The notes beneath the pieces were generated by a model, which saw only the letters and a list, made by a program, of their open reading frames with translations, was not told the origin of the DNA and did not search any database. Of a stretch of 7,445 bases of DNA, positions 1-6,461 are shown one piece after another. This DNA comes from JACMLD01 sp964245425. Its GTDB lineage: Bacteria; Bacteroidota; Bacteroidia; Chitinophagales; Chitinophagaceae. The stretch lies in the NCBI GenBank assembly GCA_964245425.1, contig CAXTMV010000265.1:1-7445 (forward strand), read 5' to 3'. Every line of letters starts with the position of its first letter. Position 1 is the first letter of the stretch. The position numbers and the translations under genes were made by a program.

Positions 1-2254
1 TACAGGATGATTGGGACCATGCAGGACCTGACTGAAAAAATACGGTTGCAAAAGGGGCCGCGCTTGCAGTGTGCATAAAACAATTCCACATAGGTGTGGC
101 GGCCGCATCGTACTGGCTCATAGGCGGCATGCCTAAAATCAATTCAATGGTGCGAAGCATAGAAGAAGTGGAATACATCGTATGATCCACATATCCTCTT
201 TTTACAAAGCCGCCTGCCACATATGCCGTGCTTCTGTGGGCATCAACATGGTCCGCACCATTTTGCGCATCATCTTCCACTACAAAAACGGCACTTTCTT
301 TCCAGATAGCGCTTTTGCTCAGGTATTCAATAAACATGCCTACAGCCAGGTCGTTATCGGCTACATGAGAATAAGGGGTGGGACGCCCTTTGCGAAGACC
401 TTCTGTGTGGTCGTTGCCAAGCCGCACCGTATTAAACCTGGGTACATTACCGGCTGCCAGCAAAGAATCAAATTCTTTTTTCCATTGGTGTACGCGGGTG
501 GTATCGCGAACGGAGAGACTCCAACCGGTATAATAAGGACAAACATGATCTTTGAGCACTGCAATATTGGGTTTTGCGTCGTCAGCAAATTCTCCATAGG
601 TTCTATAACTGATGCCGGCTCGTTTGCATTGATTCCATATAAAACCATTTTTGTTGTTGGCAATGGCGCGGTTGCCTTCTCCATCGTATACACCCCCGCG
701 TCCGCCGTAACTGGTGGGCCAGGTTTTTTCGAGGTAATCAGTGGCATAGGCGGCCGTACTCCAGTTATGGCCATCCATACTTACTTCAGCATCTACATAA
801 AAATTATCCAGCAGTACAAATTCTTTTACCAGCTTGTGCAGGTTCGGCGTAACGGTATTGCCGAACAATACCAGGCTTGAATCGCCATTTCCTTCTTTTA
901 CATCGCCCAGTACCTGGTCGTAGGTGCGGTTTTCTTTAATGATATAAAACACATATTTAATGGGAGAAGCATCGCCGGTGCGCATGGGTATGGGATTGCC
1001 AGCTTCGCCCCCTGTAATGCTTTCCTTTTCTTTATTGTAAGGTGTGTTGCCGTATACAAGCGAAGAATAAGCTGCCAGTTGTTTTTCTGTTGGGGTGGCG
1101 ATAATGCTTAATGCACCTTTAAACAAACCGGCAATGTACTGAACGCTTACAGGTTTTGTTTTATCGCCGCCCTGGTATACGACTTCTTCCCGCGGGCGCA
1201 CCGGGTTAGGCCCGTAAGGATTGGCCATTGACGAGAAGCCTTTACCATTTGTAACAAAAATCTTTTTGCCGATAACCTTAACACCGGTTGGATACCAGCC
1301 CACGGGTATAAAGCCCTTGCTTTTGCTGGATCCTGGCTGGCTTACATCAAATACAGCCAGGCAATTATTATCCGCATTGGCAATGTACAGTGTTTTCTCG
1401 TCGGTGCTCAAAGCAAGCCCGTTGGTAGTGGAACCATTGGGAGCGTCTGCATACAAAGCAGTATTGAGTGTTTCGATTACTTTATGCTGCAACACATCAA
1501 TCACCGATACGCTGTTATCATTGGCATTGGCCACAAACAGGTACTTGTCTTTTTTGGTGCGACAAAGATCGTTGGGGTTATCACCTACTTTTATTTCTCC
1601 GGAAAAAGCACGGGTGCCCGTATTGAACAGCATAACCTTGTCGCAGCCCCAGCAGCTGATGTACAATTGCTTTTTATCGGCTGATAGCAGGCAGGTATAT
1701 CCTTCTCCGCCCAGCGGCAGTTGCAGGATTACTTTTTTGGTTGAAAGATCAACCAGGTAAAGCGAATTGTTTTCCTTGGTTACAACATATAATACATGTT
1801 GGTCATCGTCTATTTCAATACCGGCCGGCGATATTTTTTCGGGCCATTTTTTGCCCAGCAGCAAACTGTCTTCCAGCACCAGTTTATTATCAACAACCGC
1901 GTATTGCAAAATGCGGTTGTCATTGCCACCGGATGCATACAGTTTTCCGGCGGCGCTGAATTTTAATCCGTACATGCTTTTGGGAATTGAAATACTATCC
2001 AGCACTTTTTCTGCCTGCACATATATCAGCTGAAGGCTTTGATCGCTTTGCCGGTTGTTTGTAACGGCCATGTATTTCTTATTCGCAGACAGCGCCATGT
2101 TCAAAGGCAGATCGCCCAGTGGCAGGCTTTTTCCGGCGGGCGTAAGCGACCATCCGTTTGGTAACTGTATCCTGTTTGCCGCCAGTGGCAGGCCGTCCTG
2201 GCCCACAGCGTTTGCCGCACAGAACAACAGAAGCATAAAAGCGATCTTTTTCAT
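1..2254 (-). CDS. Secreted YncE-like beta-propeller / alkaline phosphatase-like phosphoesterase fusion, C-terminus cut by window edge
   Basis: The minus strand stays open from the ATG at 2254 to position 1, giving 751 codons with no stop; the frame is closed upstream by a TGA at 2302-2300, so 2254 is the only ATG start. Residues 1-18 look like a Sec signal peptide (MKK, a hydrophobic run, then an A-N-A cleavage region), so the protein is probably periplasmic or exported. Residues about 50-355 carry propeller blades of the YncE/YVTN type, for example LYVVTKENNSLYLVDL (155-170), LFVANANDNSVSVIDV (239-254) and LYIANADNNCLAVFDV (289-304). Residues about 433-725 match the phosphoesterase family that includes phospholipase C and acid phosphatase AcpA: IIKENRTYDQVLGD (438-451), MDGHNWS (493-499), GNDHTEG (613-619) and EDDAQNGADHVDAHR (660-674). 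By analogy with AcpA, E441/N442 and D661/D662 are likely metal ligands; this is inference. The substrate is unknown. The protein is uninterrupted and probably functional; the remaining C-terminus lies beyond the window. It is divergent from comEC, which suggests no functional link. Confidence 0.9.
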   Translation of the reverse strand, partial: MKKIAFMLLLFCAANAVGQDGLPLAANRIQLPNGWSLTPAGKSLPLGDLPLNMALSANKKYMAVTNNRQSDQSLQLIYVQAEKVLDSISIPKSMYGLKFSAAGKLYASGGNDNRILQYAVVDNKLVLEDSLLLGKKWPEKISPAGIEIDDDQHVLYVVTKENNSLYLVDLSTKKVILQLPLGGEGYTCLLSADKKQLYISCWGCDKVMLFNTGTRAFSGEIKVGDNPNDLCRTKKDKYLFVANANDNSVSVIDVLQHKVIETLNTALYADAPNGSTTNGLALSTDEKTLYIANADNNCLAVFDVSQPGSSKSKGFIPVGWYPTGVKVIGKKIFVTNGKGFSSMANPYGPNPVRPREEVVYQGGDKTKPVSVQYIAGLFKGALSIIATPTEKQLAAYSSLVYGNTPYNKEKESITGGEAGNPIPMRTGDASPIKYVFYIIKENRTYDQVLGDVKEGNGDSSLVLFGNTVTPNLHKLVKEFVLLDNFYVDAEVSMDGHNWSTAAYATDYLEKTWPTSYGGRGGVYDGEGNRAIANNKNGFIWNQCKRAGISYRTYGEFADDAKPNIAVLKDHVCPYYTGWSLSVRDTTRVHQWKKEFDSLLAAGNVPRFNTVRLGNDHTEGLRKGRPTPYSHVADNDLAVGMFIEYLSKSAIWKESAVFVVEDDAQNGADHVDAHRSTAYVAGGFVKRGYVDHTMYSTSSMLRTIELILGMPPMSQYDAAATPMWNCFMHTASAAPFATVFFQSGPAWSQSSC

Positions 2255-2334
2255 ACCGTAAAAATTGAGGCCTAAAGGTAACCCTGCGTCTGTAAAAGAT
2301 CATAATAAAAACAGTACGATAAGTTTTTGGTAAC
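2255..2334. other. Divergent intergenic spacer between the phosphoesterase gene and comEC
   Basis: These 80 bases must hold the start signals for both outward-reading genes. On the minus strand TACCTTTA (2280-2273) is one base from the Bacteroidota -7 consensus TAnnTTTG, but there is no TTTG at the proper distance upstream. On the plus strand TAAGTTTT (2320-2327) is also one base off and likewise lacks a clear -33 element; if used, it would fit better with a comEC start at 2374 than at 2335. I see no Shine-Dalgarno site and no strong dyad. The promoter assignments here are weak. Confidence 0.4.
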
Positions 2335-4452
2335 ATGCTTTTGCGGCAAATCAAATTTTCGGTAAATTCCGGTATGCCACGGCAGACCTTATACCTCTGG
2401 AAACAGGCGCCCTTCCTGCGCCTGATCATACCCTTTATGGCGGGTATCGCCCTGCAATGGTATGCTCCATTGCCTGTTGCGGCCTGCTGGGCATTGCTGG
2501 CAACAGCTGTTGCTGCACTGGTCTTATTTAACCTGCGCAGCGGTTTTCTGCAGTATAGGTTTGGCTGGGTCAATGGCCTGCTCATACACCTGTTGCTTTT
2601 TTTAGCGGGCTGGCTGCTGGCTTATTACAAAGATGCCTCCCACCGGCAGCCATGGTTTAATCATTATTACAGCAGCGGCAACTGTCTGGTGGTTACACTG
2701 GCAGAACCATTATCCGCCAAACCTAATTCATATAAATCCATCGCTGCTGTAGACGCACTGCTGCAGCCAGACATGATCCGCACGGTGCAGGGTACCATCC
2801 TGATCTATTTTAAGAAAGACAGCCTGTCTGCACAGCTTCATTATGGATCGCAGATCGTATTCAATAAAAAGTTACAGGCCATCAGGAATTCAGGTAACCC
2901 GGGTGCTTTCAATTATGAACAGTACGCGGCTTTCATGGGTATCTACCAGCAGGTATTTCTGGCCGCAGGCGAATACAGGCTGCTGCCTGGCAAAGAGCCA
3001 AATAGCTTCCGGCAATTTCTTTTTACTGCCAGGGAAAAGATAGTACACATCATCAGCCGTTATATACCGGGTCAGAAAGAAGCAGGGCTGGCAGAAGCGT
3101 TGCTAGTGGGTTATAAAGACGACCTGGATAAAAACCTGGTACAATCTTATACCAATACGGGTGTGGTACATATCATTGCTATTTCAGGTATGCACCTGGC
3201 CCTCATTTACTGGCTACTAAACACAGTATTAAGCCCACTCAAAAACACAAAGCAAACAAAATGGCTGGTACCGGTTGCTGTACTAATGGGGCTTTGGTTG
3301 TTTTCGCTGCTGGCAGGCGGTGGTCCATCCATTCTCCGGTCGGCGGTCATGTTTACAGGGTTGGTATTGGGTGAAAGTCTGCAGCGAAAAGCCGGTATTT
3401 ATAATGCGCTGGCCGCATCCGCGTTTATCCTCTTGTGTATCAATCCGGGCTGGCTCTGGGATGCGGGATTCCAGCTATCCTACACAGCTTTGTTAAGCAT
3501 TGTTATATTCAATCAGCCCATCTATCAGTGCTGCCATTTTCAAAATAAAATAATAGATGGAGCCTGGAAGCTAATGGCCGTTTCGCTGGCGGCACAAGTG
3601 CTTACGACGCCCGTAAGCATTTATCATTTTCACCAGTTCCCGGTATACTTTCTGTTGACGAACCTGGTTGCGGTGCCCTTATCAAGTATTATTGTACTGC
3701 TGGAAATTTTTTTATGCATGGTGTCTTTTATGCCCCTGCTGGCAAAATTCACCGGCATTACCCTGCACTGGCTTTTATATGAGATGAACAGTTTTATTGA
3801 AAGAATAGAAAGCCTGCCTTTTTCCGGTTGGAACGGGTTGCAGGTAAACATGCCGCAAGTGCTGTTGCTATATGGTTGTATCATCGGACTGGCTTGCTGG
3901 CTCATGAAAAAAAATAAAGCAGCCTTATTGCCAGGCCTTGCCTGCCTGCTGGGTTTTCTTTGTATACGCACCATCAGTTTTGTGGGTGCCAGCCGCCAGC
4001 AGCAGTTAATTGTATATAACCTGCCCGGCCACCAGGCAATGGACCTGATCAGCGGAAGAACCTGTTGTTTCAGGGGCGATACTGATCTACAGACCAACGC
4101 TACCCTGCAGGCCTGTCGCAGCCTGCACCGGGTAAATAATTATAGGGATGCTGCGGATCTGGGCTATGCCGGTGCGTTGTTTTTTTTCGGCAATAAAAAA
4201 ATAGTGCTGGTAGATACTGGTTTTAACCTACATGCACCGGGCATAAATATCAATGCAGACCTGGTCATTGTTTCCCGCAATGCATTGTTGCCCACCGAAA
4301 AATTGTTACAGGTTTTCAATTGCCGTCAAATTATTTTTGATGGTTCCAATACCGCCCGGAACGTGAATAAGTGGAAGCAGGAAGCCGCAAAGCTGGGCCT
4401 GTCCTGCTTTTATACAGTGGATAACGGAGCTTTTGTGATGAACATGGATTGA
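2335..4452 (+). CDS. comEC: ComEC/Rec2-family DNA-uptake channel, with degenerate C-terminal domain
   Basis: 705 residues. ComEC is the inner-membrane channel that carries single-stranded transforming DNA into the cytoplasm. N-terminal membrane helices (about 28-97) are followed by the soluble DUF4131/OB-like region (about 110-215), which ends in the typical NPGAFNYEQYAAFMGI (188-203). The Competence domain (about 245-525) has the family signature HIIAISGMHLAL (279-290), GGGPSILRSAV (328-338) and WDAGFQLSYTALLSI (375-389), with several membrane helices. The C-terminal part (about 555-705) resembles the metallo-beta-lactamase-like domain of ComEC, but the HxHxDH motif is absent: LVIVSRNALLP (643-653) stands where LxxSHxDxDH is expected. 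Nuclease activity of this domain is therefore unlikely; as far as I recall, Bacteroidota ComEC proteins commonly have this form. An alternative start at 2374 (residue 14, MPRQTLYLWK) fits the usual short N-terminus about as well. The gene is co-directional with purH, but an apparent purH promoter overlaps its last codons. No other competence gene is visible in the window. Confidence 0.93.
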   Translation: MLLRQIKFSVNSGMPRQTLYLWKQAPFLRLIIPFMAGIALQWYAPLPVAACWALLATAVAALVLFNLRSGFLQYRFGWVNGLLIHLLLFLAGWLLAYYKDASHRQPWFNHYYSSGNCLVVTLAEPLSAKPNSYKSIAAVDALLQPDMIRTVQGTILIYFKKDSLSAQLHYGSQIVFNKKLQAIRNSGNPGAFNYEQYAAFMGIYQQVFLAAGEYRLLPGKEPNSFRQFLFTAREKIVHIISRYIPGQKEAGLAEALLVGYKDDLDKNLVQSYTNTGVVHIIAISGMHLALIYWLLNTVLSPLKNTKQTKWLVPVAVLMGLWLFSLLAGGGPSILRSAVMFTGLVLGESLQRKAGIYNALAASAFILLCINPGWLWDAGFQLSYTALLSIVIFNQPIYQCCHFQNKIIDGAWKLMAVSLAAQVLTTPVSIYHFHQFPVYFLLTNLVAVPLSSIIVLLEIFLCMVSFMPLLAKFTGITLHWLLYEMNSFIERIESLPFSGWNGLQVNMPQVLLLYGCIIGLACWLMKKNKAALLPGLACLLGFLCIRTISFVGASRQQQLIVYNLPGHQAMDLISGRTCCFRGDTDLQTNATLQACRSLHRVNNYRDAADLGYAGALFFFGNKKIVLVDTGFNLHAPGININADLVIVSRNALLPTEKLLQVFNCRQIIFDGSNTARNVNKWKQEAAKLGLSCFYTVDNGAFVMNMD

Positions 4453-4462
4453 ATTAAATTTG
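4432..4462 (+). promoter_or_regulatory. Bacteroidota-type promoter for purH
   Basis: TTTG at 4432-4435, a 19-base spacer, then TAAATTTG at 4455-4462, an exact match to the Bacteroidota primary sigma consensus (TTTG, about 19-21 bases, TAnnTTTG). The -33 element lies inside the final codons of comEC and the -7 element begins just after its stop codon (4450-4452). Transcription would start near 4467, giving a leader of about 70 bases before the purH ATG. The motif match is seen directly; the activity is inferred. Confidence 0.72.
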
Positions 4463-4480
4463 CGGCTCCCCAGCAGGCCG

Positions 4481-4520
4481 GGTTGAAGCGCAATGAAGCC
4501 ATTGCCCGCTCTTCTCAACC
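4481..4520 (+). promoter_or_regulatory. Long hairpin in the purH 5' leader
   Basis: The 5' arm 4481-4495 (15 bases) pairs completely with the 3' side as three helices: 4481-4486 with 4515-4520 (GGTTGA/TCAACC), 4487-4489 with 4508-4510 (AGC/GCT), and 4490-4495 with 4500-4505 (GCAATG/CATTGC). The loop is AAGC (4496-4499); the 3' side carries bulges of 4 bases (4511-4514) and 2 bases (4506-4507). There is no T-run after it, so it is not a usual intrinsic terminator. It lies wholly downstream of the predicted start of transcription and ends 16 bases before the purH ATG, where it could influence translation, RNA stability or protein binding. It does not look like the purine riboswitch known from Firmicutes. 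The function is inferred. Confidence 0.55.
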
Positions 4521-4536
4521 TTGATGCCGCTGCAAA

Positions 4537-6108
4537 ATGTCAGCTATGAGCAAAAAAATAAAGTCAGCCTTAATCTCTGTTTTTTATAAAGACGGCCTGG
4601 AACCCCTGGTGCAGCAATTGAACGAGCTGGGCGTTACCATTTACAGCACGGGCGGCACCCAGTCGTTCATAGAAAAACTGGCCATACCCGTTATTCCGGT
4701 AGAGAACCTCACCACCTATCCTTCTATTCTTGGTGGAAGGGTGAAGACACTGCATCCATCCGTTTTTGGCGGTATTCTGGGCCGGCGCGATAATGAAACC
4801 GATGTGCAGGAGATGGAACAATATAAAATACCCGAGCTGGACCTGGTGATAGTAGATCTCTACCCTTTTGAAGAAACGCTGGCGGCGGCCATGGCGCCCG
4901 GTTTTGAGGGAGATGCCGAAAAAAACATCATTGAAAAAATTGATATCGGCGGCCCGTCCATGATACGCGGGGCAGCCAAGAATTTTAAAGATGTGGTGGT
5001 GATAGCAGCAAAAAAAGATTACGCTGACCTGGCGGCCTTGTTGCAGCAGCAAAATGGAACCACCACTATAGAACAACGCAAAGCATATGCGGCCAGGGCT
5101 TTTGAGATAGTAGCGCATTACGATGTTGCCATCGCCAAATATTTCAACCCTTCCAACGCACCGTATTTTCTTGCCTCGGTAACCAATCCCAAAATCATGC
5201 GCTACGGTGAAAATCCCCACCAGGCCGGTGTATTTTATGGCGATACCAGCGCATTGTTTACCCAATTGAATGGCAAAGAGCTTTCTTATAATAACCTGGT
5301 AGATGCAGACGCCGCCATTCAGCTGATCAGCGAATTTCCACAACCCATCAGTAATGGCATTGTTACAGAAGGTATTGTATTCGCCATCATTAAACATACC
5401 AATGTGTGCGGGGTAGCAGCCAGGGCAACCGTAAAAGAAGCCTGGGATGCGGCACTGGCGGGCGATAATGAAAGCGCTTTTGGCGGCGTACTGGTTTGTA
5501 ACAGTACCATTGATAAAACCACCGCCGATGCCATCAACGAAATTTTCTTTGAAGTGCTGGTAGCGCCTGCTTTTGACGAAGACGCACTGGCTGTATTGAG
5601 ATCCAGGAAAAACCGCATCCTGCTGCAACTCGTGAAAGCGCCGCATAATAAGGAACAATATAAATCACTGTTAAACGGCGTATTGCTGCAGCAGACAGAT
5701 GAAGGTAATTATACAGATTGGAAAGAGACTGGTGCCCGCGCCACCAGCAACGCAGAAAATGCCGACCTGGTGTTTGCCAACCTGGTTTGCAAACACCTTA
5801 AGAGCAATGCCATTGCGCTGGTAAAAAATAAACAGCTGATTGGCAAGGGTTGCGGCCAGACCAGCCGCATCGATGCCCTGCGGCATGCAATAGAAAAAGC
5901 GAAGCAGTTTAATTTTGATTTAACCGGTGCGGTAATGGCCAGTGATGCTTTTTTTCCGTTTAACGATTGTGTTCAGCTGGGACACGAAGCGGGTGTTACC
6001 GCTTTTATTCAGCCCGGCGGTTCCATCCGCGATAATGATTCCATAGAATACTGCAAGCAGCATAACCTGGCAATGGTAATTACCGGGCTACGGCATTTTA
6101 GACATTAA
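4537..6108 (+). CDS. purH: Bifunctional AICAR formyltransferase / IMP cyclohydrolase
   Basis: 523 residues, close to the roughly 530 usual for bacterial PurH. It catalyses the last two steps of de novo purine synthesis in the cytoplasm: formylation of AICAR with 10-formyl-tetrahydrofolate, then cyclisation of FAICAR to IMP. The N-terminal MGS-like cyclohydrolase domain (about 8-145) has STGGT (37-41), GGRVKTLHP (66-74), DLYPF (107-111) and IDIGGPSMIRGAAKN (135-149); K70, T71, Y109, D136 and K148 align with the catalytic residues of human ATIC. The transformylase domain (about 150-523) has RYGENPHQ (222-229), KHTNVCG (286-292, the catalytic Lys-His pair), KSNAIALVK (422-430), GKGCGQTSRIDA (436-447), SDAFFPFND (469-477) and the typical C-terminal end GLRHFRH. 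No key residue is missing. ATG at 4546 (MSKKIKSAL) is an alternative start nine bases on. The gene appears to be transcribed from its own promoter at 4432-4462, with a hairpin in the leader. No other purine gene is in the window. Confidence 0.97.
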   Translation: MSAMSKKIKSALISVFYKDGLEPLVQQLNELGVTIYSTGGTQSFIEKLAIPVIPVENLTTYPSILGGRVKTLHPSVFGGILGRRDNETDVQEMEQYKIPELDLVIVDLYPFEETLAAAMAPGFEGDAEKNIIEKIDIGGPSMIRGAAKNFKDVVVIAAKKDYADLAALLQQQNGTTTIEQRKAYAARAFEIVAHYDVAIAKYFNPSNAPYFLASVTNPKIMRYGENPHQAGVFYGDTSALFTQLNGKELSYNNLVDADAAIQLISEFPQPISNGIVTEGIVFAIIKHTNVCGVAARATVKEAWDAALAGDNESAFGGVLVCNSTIDKTTADAINEIFFEVLVAPAFDEDALAVLRSRKNRILLQLVKAPHNKEQYKSLLNGVLLQQTDEGNYTDWKETGARATSNAENADLVFANLVCKHLKSNAIALVKNKQLIGKGCGQTSRIDALRHAIEKAKQFNFDLTGAVMASDAFFPFNDCVQLGHEAGVTAFIQPGGSIRDNDSIEYCKQHNLAMVITGLRHFRH

Positions 6109-6461
6109 AAATATCTGATGTGGCAATGTCTGATTTGTGATTTTGGTATTACTGTTGTCCGGGTAAAAATAATTTTTTTCAATAAAAGGCAGGTGCAACA
6201 AAGGTTTTCAGTAATTATAAAATATACGTACCTGGTTTGCGACAAAATAGACACCAGCGGCCTTTGAGATGCCTCGCTTTTTGCAACAACTATTTTATTG
6301 GCTGCGTTACCTACTCAAAGCAAAACGCAGCATCGAAAAGGCTGCGAGCGCCCGGCCGGCCTGAGGCCAATCTATTAAAAGGTTATCCGGACAATAGTGA
6401 TTGCAAAATGGTAAGATCATTTCAGCAAAAAACAAAATATAAGACACCAGCTATCCATTCA
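6109..6461. other. Non-coding gap between purH and the EamA transporter gene
   Basis: This 353-base stretch holds no gene I can support. A reading frame does run from ATG 6237 into the transporter gene, but its first 75 residues are not transporter-like and cross the self-complementary island at 6262-6371. Just after purH there is a direct repeat TCTGAT (6114-6119 and 6129-6134, 15-base period) and a weak 6-base dyad (GACATT 6101-6106 / AATGTC 6125-6130). A T-run at 6173-6179 has no GC-rich stem in front of it, so no clear terminator is seen. Positions 6150-6230 are AT-rich. The closest promoter-like match is TTTG (6236-6239), 19 bases, GGCCTTTG (6259-6266), which lacks the important TA and is not called. 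Confidence 0.6.
6262..6371. repeat. Self-complementary GC-rich intergenic island (possible structured RNA or dispersed repeat)
   Basis: Five complementary pairs are packed in 110 bases. Helix A is GCTGCGTT (6301-6308) with AACGCAGC (6324-6331). Helix B is CGCAGC (6326-6331) with GCTGCG (6341-6346), which excludes helix A. CTTTGAG (6262-6268) can pair with CTCAAAG (6314-6320), which lies in the loop of helix A, giving a pseudoknot. ATTGGC (6297-6302) can pair with GCCAAT (6366-6371), which is compatible with helix B but not A. The right side holds the palindrome GGCCGGCC (6354-6361) and GGCC-TGA-GGCC (6358-6368). Base composition is clearly richer in GC than the AT-rich sequence to its left. 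It may be a regulatory leader of the transporter gene, a remnant mobile repeat or a REP-like unit; the sequence alone does not decide. Strand is unassigned because DNA-level dyads are symmetric. Confidence 0.4.

Noticed and set aside
182..880. Plus-strand reading frame of 232 codons, and a minus-strand frame at 361-774
   Set aside because: Both lie inside the 751-codon minus-strand gene, which has clear propeller and phosphoesterase motifs; their own translations show no family features.
2218..2221. Possible lipoprotein lipobox at Cys12 of the phosphoesterase fusion
   Set aside because: The residues before Cys12 are L-L-F; phenylalanine at -1 does not fit a lipobox, while A-N-A a few residues on fits an ordinary signal peptidase site.
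2273..2280. TACCTTTA as a promoter for the minus-strand gene
   Set aside because: It has one mismatch in an important position, no TTTG at the proper distance, and would leave a leader of only about a dozen bases; not strong enough to call.
4481..4520. Intrinsic terminator of comEC
   Set aside because: The hairpin is long, but the bases after it (TTGATGCCGC) contain no T-run, and it lies downstream of a good purH promoter.
4570..5658. Minus-strand frame of 362 codons opposite purH
   Set aside because: It is a shadow of the well-conserved purH coding sequence; the translation is rich in Tyr, Phe, Gly and Cys without any recognisable domain.
6236..6266. TTTG, 19 bases, GGCCTTTG as a promoter for the transporter
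   Set aside because: The TA of TAnnTTTG is missing, so only half of the -7 element matches.
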